A stretch of 64,000 nt of DNA from Scylla paramamosain. Its lineage: Eukaryota; Arthropoda; Malacostraca; Decapoda; Portunidae. Shown here piece by piece: positions 57,115 through 64,000 of this stretch (positions within the stretch are counted from its first letter, which is position 1; each line of letters starts with the position of its first letter). The notes under the pieces were generated by a model. The model was not told where the DNA came from. It did not search any database and was given only the letters and a program-made list of their open reading frames with translations. Made by a program: the position numbers and the translations under genes. The stretch spans positions 21,722,636 to 21,786,635 of the forward strand of contig NC_087151.1 of NCBI RefSeq assembly GCF_035594125.1, given 5' to 3'.

Positions 57115-58404
57115 TAAACTTGTGTTTTGAGTGTTTTTTTAGTGTTAGGTACCAAAATACCATAATGCATGCAAAGCTCTTTTTATAGACAATAGAAATA
57201 AGATTACCTGAAAGGTGCTTTTTTCACTGATTTACTGCGTTTTAGGCATCAGAACACTAAAATGATGGAAAGCATTGTATATTGGAAAACAAAACATTAC
57301 CAAAAACCGTGCCTTTTTATTTTTTTGAGCTATTATGTACCAAAACGCTAACATGCATGCAAAACACCCATTAAGAAGAAACAATAACTTTACAAAAAAA
57401 AAAAAAAGTGTATGTTCAGTGTTTTGAGCTCCTTTCGTAAAAAAAAATACGATAAAATGCATGTAAAGTATCCTATATTGAAAAGGAAACGATGTAGCAA
57501 GAAACGTGTGTTTTTTAACATCTTAGGTAACAAAGCGTTAAAACACGTGAAAACACTTTATATGGAGAAACAGAACAACATTGCCAAAAACGTCTGTTTT
57601 GAGGGTTTTTACATTGTTATGTACCAAAACGCCAAAATGAATGCAAAACACTCTATATGGGGAAATGAAAGAACATGACGAGGAACATGTATTGTGAGTG
57701 TTTTTTGAGCTTTTTAAGTACCAAAAGTCTAAAATGCGTCAATAGCACTTTATATGAAGGAAGAAAACAACATTACGAAAAACGTTTTTTTTGAGTGTTT
57801 TTCACATTGTTATGTACCAAAGCAACGAAATGTATGCAAAGCATTCTATATGGGGAAACAAAATGACAATACCTGAAACATGTCTTTTGAGTCTTTTTTA
57901 ACCTATTAGGCACCAAAATGCTAAAATACATGGAAAGCAATCAATATTGGACCACAAAAAAACAAAGAAAAGCGTGTCTTTGGAGTGTTTTTCAGTTTTT
58001 TTTATGTACCAAAACACTTAAACGCATGGAAAACACCCTTTCTGGAAGAACAAAATAACATTACCAAAAGTATGCATTTCCAGTGTTTTTGAGTTTGTTA
58101 GGTACAAAAACAGGAAAATGCATTTAAAGAACCTTATGTGGTGAAACAAAGTAATATTACCGGAAACGTGGATTAAAAGTGTTTTTGACATTCTCAGGTA
58201 ACAAAATGCTAAAAACGCGTGAATAGCACTTCATATGTATATAGCACTTCATCTGTTTTTAGTGTTTTAGGCACCAAAAACACTAAATTACATAGAAAGC
58301 ACTCTATACTGGGATACAAAAGAACAATACAAAAAAATGTGTATTTTTTGGTGTTTTGTGTTTTTTAACTTCTTATGTATCAAAACGCTAAAAAGTAAGT
58401 AGTA

Positions 58405-58520
58405 GGGAAATTGCCAAGGGAGTTGCCCATCCTAAATTGGCATGCCATGGGAGTTCCCATGGAATAGAGACTCCCATGGCAATGCCAAATTAGGATGGGC
58501 GACCCCCATGACAATTTTCC
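58405..58520. mobile_element. Foldback (MITE-like) element at the satellite boundary
   Basis: Imperfect inverted repeat. The left arm, about 58405-58454 (GGGAAATTGCCAAGGGAGTT, CCCATCCTAAATTGGCATG, CCATGGGAGT), pairs with the right arm, about 58470-58520 (ACTCCCATGG, GCCAAATTAGGATGGGC, ATGACAATTTTCC). The loop is about 15 bases and itself contains CCCATGG. No coding capacity. It lies exactly where the satellite ends. Confidence 0.8.
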
Positions 58521-58744
58521 GGAGGCCTCAGTGGCAATCCATTTCAGAATGGCGACCCTGGCTGTAAATTAACTCGGGGGGGAGAAGCGGATCATTCACG
58601 ACGACGTCACCAGGGCCCATGTTAAGGAGGGGGGGGCGGGAAGGCGATGGCAGCGCTGACGGGAGAGGTGGGAGCGTGTGTCCTTATCCTTCAGCGGCTA
58701 TGGAATGACTAAATCAATCAATGATGGTTTGTGGGAAATAATTG
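58521..58744. other. GC-richer low-copy sequence, no gene recognised
   Basis: Sharp rise in GC after the satellite, with G runs near 58575 and 58630. No convincing ORF. Confidence 0.6.
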
Positions 58745-59155
58745 AATGGGAAGGGGGTGGGGGGACTGAACGCATCAGGCACGGCAGGTGGCTGGGATCA
58801 CTGACAGCTACACGTTAGGGTCGCCATCACATGCGTGGTCTGGGAGACTCTGACGACATTGCCATGGAGGCCTCCCTTTCACTCGCGTGGATCCTGGACA
58901 GCCAGGGTGGTTTGAGTCTTGCCATCACATGTTCCCTCCAATATCTCAGTACATTCCATTGTCTCCACCACTCAATGGTCAAGGTTGACGGAAGGGAAGA
59001 GGGTGGGGGAGGTCTGAACGCGTCAGGAAAGTGGGTGGCAACGCCACCACGCAGCTGCCATGCGCTAGTCGCACAGGCGGGTCCTGGACGGCCTGGGTGG
59101 CGAGTCTTGCCATCACGTGTTCCGTCTGACATCTCAGTACATTCCAATGTCCTGC
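58745..59155 (+). repeat. Degenerate tandem duplication (two units)
   Basis: Unit 1 runs from about 58750 and unit 2 from about 58995. Shared blocks in order are a G-rich run then CTGAACGC-TCAGG, GGTCCTGGAC or ATCCTGGAC with GCC-GGGTGG, GAGTCTTGCCATCAC-TGTTCC, and ATCTCAGTACATTCCA. The first blocks are about 247 bp apart and the last about 188 bp apart, so unit 2 has lost about 60 bp. ORFs here on both strands (up to 132 codons) have no recognisable domain. Confidence 0.75.
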
Positions 59156-59406
59156 CTTTTCCAGATAGCCAAGGTCGTCGTGACTACCCACGTGGTTCCG
59201 TTACCTGCGATCTCTTTACCTTGGATTAAGGAGTTTTGGTGTGCTGACATCCTCTGGCATGTTAGGGGGCATATATTTTTTTTTTTTCAGTTTTCCTGCG
59301 ACTTCTTCTTCACCTCCTGACCCTCATTGCTGCCTAAAGGTGACTCATCTGACTGCCACGGCTGTGTTTCGGCAGACGGCAGCATCAGCGACTTCGGAGG
59401 TAGCGG
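59156..59406. other. Low-copy sequence, no gene recognised
   Basis: Mixed composition with a T run at 59277-59287. The + strand reading over 59330-59580 is Ala/Val- or Cys-rich because of a GCTGC/GCGGC-rich stretch that encodes Gln/Pro codons on the minus strand. Confidence 0.5.
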
Positions 59407-59812
59407 TCACGATTGTTGCAGCGGCTGCCACTGTGGTTGTGGCTGCTGCTGCGACTGCTGCAACTCCTGTCCTGATGAGACATCAGGAGGTGGGCTTGCT
59501 GGCAGCGGTGACATGTCGTTATACCTAAAGATCAATTTCTTCTTTGCAGGCTCTGACATTCTCTCCACATTGACATCCTCATGGTGAGCGCGGCTTCGCT
59601 TACCCCCAACATCACCCAGGTAGATATCAAAGCGGAAAGAGATACTTTCTGTAACAGAAAAAAAAAAAAAAGATGAGAACAATGGAAAAGTTTGTTTTTC
59701 TCCCCTCCTCTTCTTATTCATGTAATTTACAATGGCGAAGGTGCGTGATGGCACGCAAGGTAATGGTATACTTACCCAAGGCGATATCGAAGTGACACTT
59801 ATCCGTCAGCAT
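59407..59812 (-). CDS. Candidate two-exon gene, unknown function, Gln-rich tail
   Basis: Proposed from splice signals. Exon 1 is 59812-59776 (ATG start, 12 codons plus 1 base). The intron, 59775-59649, is 127 bp with donor G|GTAAGTAT and a T-rich tract before acceptor TGTTACAG. Exon 2 is 59648-59407, ending in TGA. The phases agree, giving 92 residues. Exon 1 contains CHFDIAL and exon 2 starts with SISFRFDIYLGDVGGKR, so a similar FDI-L motif occurs on both sides of the intron. The middle is basic (EPAKKKLIFRY); the last 35 residues are Pro/Ser/Gln-rich. I do not recognise the family. It lies downstream of the capsid cassette on the same strand and could be an element gene or a host gene. The intron-spanning frame supports it; the short length weakens it. 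Confidence 0.4.
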
Positions 59813-60434
59813 TTACCCCACATTGACCCCTTTCCCACACCCCGCCCCTTTTCCCTCATCTACCTTATTACCACTTTACAGATATTATGACATCTCGCTC
59901 GGTTGTCGGCCGGGCAAAACGTAGGCATGCAATGTGGCATTTTATGAAATATTACGTAAGCCATACGAGTAATTTTTTGTCATTATATAGATATTGATGC
60001 TTTTTGAAGCTGGTGTGAATAATGCACATTGCACGTTTTAAAGTATGCCAACTCAGTATAAGGCAAAAGAACATGCAATAAATGCCGCACATGAGGGAAT
60101 TCAACCCCTGAAGTCGATAATTTAATGTGCTAATTTTCATATGTGGACAAGTTTGCATGAAATGATGTAAGACGGCAGGATATTATTTGGGATGTAAGTT
60201 ACAGCTATCGTAATAGCCTATGGTCTGACTTTGAAAATTAAGATAAACAGTAATCTAGTGGCCATGGTCTTCGAGTCACTCAATGTATTTAGAATGAAAA
60301 CGCATGGCTTCTCCTGTTTTCTGGAAAAATTTATCAGCTGTCACATGGCGTTGGTTGTGACAGCCTAAAAAATAAACTCAACTGCCCAAGATGTCTGCTA
60401 GACCGGCTTATATTTCACGTGTATTCATGACAAC
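59813..60434. other. Intergenic sequence, nothing recognised
   Basis: About 620 bp with no satellite, no retrotransposon match and no convincing ORF; the 68-codon minus ORF at 59952-60158 has no recognisable features. Confidence 0.6.
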
Positions 60435-61792
60435 TTATGCGTGGACAATGCAGTGAACGTGACGATAATGATCAATTTCTATGACACCGGTAGTGTCGGT
60501 GAAAAACATGATGATGCGGTTATGATTACGTGCCTTAGCAAAAGACAGATTTATTCTTAGATTCCCTAATTTATCCAGAGGGATGGCATTGTGCACGTCC
60601 TCTTTCACAAAGTTAAGGAAACATACTGTCCGACCTTTATTAAAAGCATCAAATACTAGGGAATTACGCGTGTCCAATGCTAGTGACTCAAGGGTCGTGT
60701 AAAGTAATTTTGACGCGTGATGCGGGAAAGAGCTGCGAACGTTATAAATGGTCTCCCCATTCACAGTGATATGTACATGTGACAGATCAGCGTGATGAAA
60801 ATATAAACCGTTCTTATCAATTATGCCTTGTAAGCTGTCCATATCAACTATTGCCATGGTCAAATTTTGAGGTATGATTTGCGCATAAGGTAATTCGGCA
60901 ATCAAAGATTGGCGTTTAACACATGCGTCTTACTGAGTGTCCTATTGAAAGTGTATTGCATTGGATTTATAGTCAAGGAGTTATTTAGTGATTCTAAGGC
61001 GGGTGGATGCAGCGTGATGTGGTCAACCCATAACTTAGCCATCTCGAGCTTAAATTTGAAACTGCTGGCGTCTTGGTGTGAATTAAGAATCCATGTTTTG
61101 TTAGCCAATTCTAATTGAATTCTCACATCGACAGAGTCAAGCAGGTAAGCGTCCAGAATTGATATATTCGAAAACAAAGGCGATATCATTGAAAGGCCGT
61201 GCGTTTTACAATCTTTTATCATTTATTTCTCATCTTTATTCCCCCCCGTGAATTTATTGATTGTGCCTTTTGATCCATCATAATCGCAGTGGTAGAAGGC
61301 GACGCGACCAATAGAGTCAATTTTATCCTGAGGGATTGTTGTAATTATTTTAATGAAGGCGTGATAGTTGAACAAAGAGGATGACTCCACAAGCTGTTCG
61401 TTAAAATAACAAGTGCAAGACTTAAACATCGTATTATTCAAGCCATTACTAAAAGCGATGTGATCGTCGTCGTCTAGTGGCGCGCCATCTGCCTTCGCTA
61501 TGCTAACTCGCAATTCTAGAGACCGTGTTGATAGATCCAAAAATTGTCCTGGAATGCCAGGCAGTCTAAATTCAATGTAAGGGTCGTTAATTCCCGCATG
61601 ATTATTAGCATTAGCGTCTAAATTAACGGGTAATGCGTCCAACTTTCGTCTCGCAGCGACTGCCGATTCATTGGTATGCAGGCGATTCACCTGCGGGAAG
61701 TTCTCACTCACAGCCGTCAGATAATTGCTCAGGGGGTGGAGGTCGCTCAGCCCTGCACATCCAGCCTGTAATGAGTCATCTTCGCGACTAAG
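60435..61792 (-). pseudogene. Major capsid protein (hexon, double jelly roll) of a Polinton/adintovirus-like element
   Basis: Three collinear minus-strand frames together span about 450 codons, the usual size of Polinton hexons (the F54H12.2-like family). Part 1 (61792-61226) has YIEFRLPGIPGQFLDLS, LRVSIAKADG and CYFNEQLVES, typical of the N-terminal jelly roll. Part 2 (61222-60905) has ISILDAYLLDSVDVRIQLEL and the FKFKLEMAKLWVDHI strand. Part 3 (60905-60435) has NLTMAIVDMD, DLSHVHITVNGE and the characteristic end TTGVIEIDHYRHV. Breaks: an in-frame TAA at 61225-61223 between parts 1 and 2, and a frame change near 60902-60906 between parts 2 and 3. Part 1 has no ATG near its start; the frame is open back to a TAG at 61795-61793. 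The protein would form the icosahedral shell. Stops and the missing start indicate a decayed endogenous copy. Confidence 0.85.
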
Positions 61793-61901
61793 CTAAATAT
61801 TGAAGATATCTGCTTTATAGCATGTCTTTCTTTTCAGTTCCCTGGTTGGCTGTTTTCTCTTTTTTCTTTTCTCCGACTCCTACTTTCCTCTATTTCATTA
61901 C

Positions 61902-62231
61902 TCATCCACCTCGAACTATCCTTTCACCCACACCCCTCACGGCGGCGACGCCTCTATTTCTTAATGATTTGCGAAGTTGTTTCCCCTCTAAAACATCTGT
62001 TAATAAATCTTTTCCCATTTGGTATGCTTCGGGTGACACAGTACGCATGAGAAAGGGAATTGCTCTTTTAGCAAAGCCGCTCAAAACGGAAAATATGCCA
62101 CCACCTCTTCTTGAATGGGGTGGAATAAAAACCTGGATGTCGTCTAACCCCCCGCCTTTGCTTTGCGTAAAAAGCAAGTCATATTCCACTCAAGTGGGAG
62201 GTGTGAACGCTCTCGTCATGATGACCGCCAT
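61902..62231 (-). pseudogene. Small basic Gly-rich protein, core/minor capsid-like, with in-frame stop
   Basis: The body (62189-61902) has a Gly-rich stretch (SRRGGGIFSVLSGF), then FAKRAIPFLMRTVSPEAYQ, GKDLLTDVLEGKQLRKSL and an Arg/Gly-rich tail. Small proteins of this type sit next to the hexon gene in Polintons and adintoviruses and resemble adenovirus core or membrane-lytic proteins in composition. No ATG opens the body. A TGA at 62192-62190 precedes it, and reading further upstream in the same frame reaches ATG codons at 62219 and 62231, so one nonsense mutation probably separates start and body. The gene ends about 110 bp upstream of the hexon frame. The precise family is uncertain. Confidence 0.55.
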
Positions 62232-62867
62232 GTCACGAATAAGACACCGAGCATAATCACCGGCTTTTTATTTCTGTCTGATATGCAGTAAGAGTGTAAT
62301 TGATTTACCCCTCCCAAAGTGAATGGGCCGGCCAACTTGATCCGCGAGTTGAATCGCAAGTCGCAAGTCGTTTTCGGCATATGGACTGTATAAATTATAC
62401 TTGGCATACTAATCAAAGCCCAAGATGTGAGCCATCCTGGGTCCAAATTTCGCAGTCAAGTAGCAGAAATGGCCATTGTTCTCGCACTGTGGGGCATTCT
62501 GAAGGACGTGCTCCACCCTTCACATTTTTTCATTATAGTTAAAAAATTGATCACCCTCAAATTACCGGTCATACTCAGTCTTCATATTGCTTTTTAATTC
62601 TGCGGCCAATTCGATATTAATGACGTCAACCATATACCCAGTATCGCCCACCTCCATGCTCGTTCGAGGTGTGTATGTATGGAGTTTATACATGCGTGTT
62701 TCTTCGGTGTGGGTTATGGCCGAAATATCAATCCTGCAAGTATAATCACCCGCCACTAGACCCAAGAACTGTTCTGGATAAAAGCAGTTTATCAGACCTA
62801 CTTCATAATCCTTATTTGGATCATCATCCCAATTAAGGAATACATTTATACTCGATTTGTCAAACAC
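62216..62867 (-). pseudogene. Penton-like minor capsid protein (single jelly roll), broken
   Basis: First part 62867-62562: INVFLNWDDDPNKDYEVGLINCFYPEQ matches the start of Polinton/adintovirus pentons, where a Leu-rich strand is followed by an (E/Y)EVGL-x-x-x-x-YP motif. Then comes a run of beta-strand-like sequence and DVINIELAAELKSN. In the same frame, after a TAA (62564-62562) and a TGA at about 62523, FGPRMAHILGFD near 62450-62415 corresponds to the conserved LGF block; another stop follows directly. A last piece near 62310-62216 lies in a different frame. The 5' end lacks an in-frame ATG: a TGA lies two codons upstream and the nearest ATG is out of frame. The product would close the capsid vertices. 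The 3' end overlaps the start of the small core-like gene. Confidence 0.7.
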
Positions 62868-62902
62868 ACATCAAATTTATTTCAAAATTTTACATGACAT
62901 AG

Positions 62903-62908
62903 TTTATT
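62903..62908 (-). promoter_or_regulatory. Possible polyadenylation signal (AATAAA)
   Basis: AATAAA on the minus strand overlapping the stop codon of the macro-domain-like frame; a second one lies at 62881-62876. Confidence 0.35.
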
Positions 62909-63573
62909 CAGACTTCCTCACGAGAATAGTTTCAACTCCAAAAGGTTGAAGTCGCTTCGCCAGCCCTTCCACCATAGGCAGGTAATTATTCGTCCACTCA
63001 TCCTGGCAGCGACCTCTGCAACCCACTCCTTCTGGGATGATAATCTGCTCCACTTCAGTGTTCGCCATGGCTATCAAGGCAATCTTTTTTCAGGCAATTC
63101 TGGAAGTGTTGACGTCAGTTCATGCTTGTATCCATCTTGAGTCCTTCCACGTAAAGCAAATCCTTCGATGTCGCAATTGCCTGTTGCACCTTCTCGTTAC
63201 CCTCGACGGCCTCGCCCCAACCATACTGAGTCACGCAGGCCGCCAGGTGAGGGAGATTTACGCTTCCTGTGGGAGGCGAGTGGATAATGATACATCTTGG
63301 TTCATCTCTCGTGTCCGTCGTGGCCCAATGAAGCGAGTAGAGTCTCTTTCTAGCCGCATAAGTATTCTCGTATGGATAAATCGTTTTGAGGTCCCGCGCA
63401 ATCCCACACGGTACGGTGGAGACCGCATTTACTGTGTAAGCAATATAACAGCGACAATCATGGAACGCGCTGTCGGTCAGCCTACCCTCGACCACCTTCA
63501 TCTTGATGACTAATTGGAGGGTAGATCCACGCGTCAAACCCTCTGTGAGGGGAGTGAGGGGGAAATGTGGCAT
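62904..63573 (-). pseudogene. Macro-domain-like protein (ADP-ribose binding type), broken by a stop and a frameshift
   Basis: The first part is open from ATG 63573; a better start may be the internal ATG at 63501 (MKVVEGRL). It has YIAYTVNAV and GIARDLKTIYP, resembling the early strand and the glycine loop of macro domains, then HSPPTG and CVTQYGWGEAVEGN, resembling the (N)LxTQ-x-G region. It stops at TGA 63117-63115. The second part, after a run of six A near 63095-63085, lies in another frame: IIIPEGVGCRGRCQDEW (the I-x-P-x-G(I/V)GC block of macro domains), then NYLPMVEGLAKRL, ending at TAA 62906-62904 with an overlapping AATAAA. Macro domains bind or remove ADP-ribose. The gene lies immediately upstream of the penton gene on the same strand, so it was probably part of the same element; that link is inference. 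Confidence 0.65.
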
Positions 63574-63862
63574 CGTGGACCTTTATTTGCACGTATTGGT
63601 CGATATTACACCTCTTGCATAGTAGAATTATTCATTCAAATTGACGCAGGTGTTATTTTTTTTCCTTTGTTGGTGGGAAGGGATGGAGGGTGGGGAACAT
63701 ATTATTTAATAGGGGATGTGGGTGATGGGACGAACCGTTTTGACCATAACCCTTATCAATTATCCATCCATAGGTCTGCACCCCTGATGCGCCTAACACG
63801 TGCACGTCAATGACTCATGCGTTATTGATTTACTTACTCGTTTACAGGGTAACACAGGGCCT
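63574..63862. other. Intergenic or promoter region, minus-strand cassette
   Basis: AT-rich on the minus strand (ATTAAATAATATG near 63700) between the end of the right-edge ORF and the macro-domain-like start. The + strand ORF at 63514-63813 has no recognisable domain. Confidence 0.4.
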
Positions 63863-63868
63863 TTTATT
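63863..63868 (-). promoter_or_regulatory. Possible polyadenylation signal (AATAAA)
   Basis: AATAAA on the minus strand directly after the TAA stop of the right-edge ORF. Confidence 0.35.
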
Positions 63869-64000
63869 TTAATATGCTTCCCAGATGTCGCCGATCCCGC
63901 CGCCTATCAGTTTACTTTGTTGAGCTGTATTTTTGATGGCGCCCGCGGGGAGTTGCGCCAAGTGAAGTAGCATTGATAATAATGGACGCTCATCGGCTGA
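63869..64000 (-). CDS. C-terminal end of an unidentified ORF, open at the window edge
   Basis: Minus-strand frame open from the right edge to TAA at 63871-63869, 43 codons. The visible end includes LLHLAQLPAGAIKNTAQQ and ends in GGGIGDIWEAY. An ATG lies in it (34 codons from the end), so it could be a small ORF, but more likely it is the tail of a gene starting outside the window. It has the orientation of the capsid cassette and is followed by AATAAA. Family not recognised. Confidence 0.35.
   Translation of the reverse strand, partial: SADERPLLSMLLHLAQLPAGAIKNTAQQSKLIGGGIGDIWEAY

Noticed and set aside
58831..59229. 132-codon + strand ORF
   Set aside because: Spans the degenerate tandem duplication, shows no recognisable domain, and equally long ORFs occur on the opposite strand, as expected for GC-rich sequence.
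61822..62256. 144-codon + strand ORF
   Set aside because: Antisense shadow of the small core-like gene; Pro/Ser/Phe-rich without a domain.
63037..63513. 158-codon + strand ORF
   Set aside because: Antisense shadow of the macro-domain-like gene, which has the recognisable motifs.

Overview
Eukaryotic, very AT-rich window, most likely from a decapod crustacean (a crab is my best guess). The inference rests on three things: copies of a non-LTR retrotransposon that I recall as common in brachyuran crab genomes, arthropod-type TTAGG repeats, and a possible crustin-like WAP-domain exon. No database search was possible.

Layout. About 1-58.4 kb is one large satellite region. The basic unit is a diverged monomer of about 96 bp carrying GGTACCAAAACGC or its reverse complement. 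Monomers are arranged in higher-order repeats: a five-monomer unit of about 460-490 bp (reverse orientation at 1-4.67 kb, forward from 23.5 to 58.4 kb) and a longer unit of about 1 kb, near eleven monomers (forward at 4.7-6.05 kb, reverse at 6.05-20.7 kb). The array is interrupted by four copies of one non-LTR retrotransposon (8.0-10.7 kb +, 20.7-21.9 kb + and broken by AT repeats, 24.7-27.1 kb -, 35.1-38.4 kb + and nearly full length). It also holds many long (AT)n tracts, hairpins, small inversions and a degenerate TTAGG block at 55.03 kb. Between 21.9 and 23.5 kb lies a microsatellite-rich island with a candidate WAP-domain reading frame.

At about 58.4 kb the satellite stops at a foldback element and GC content rises. 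From 58.5 to 60.4 kb is low-copy-looking DNA with a degenerate tandem duplication and a candidate two-exon gene on the minus strand.

From 60.4 kb to the right edge, all on the minus strand, is a decaying virus-like cassette of the Polinton/Maverick-adintovirus type. In transcription order it has the end of an unidentified ORF, a macro-domain-like gene, a penton-like minor capsid gene, a small basic Gly-rich core-like gene and a double-jelly-roll major capsid (hexon) gene. Each of the four recognisable genes carries one or more stops or frameshifts, so the cassette appears to be an old endogenous copy. No polymerase, integrase, ATPase or protease is visible; they may lie beyond the right edge. 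Almost all other short ORFs in the satellite are translations of repeat monomers and are not genes.
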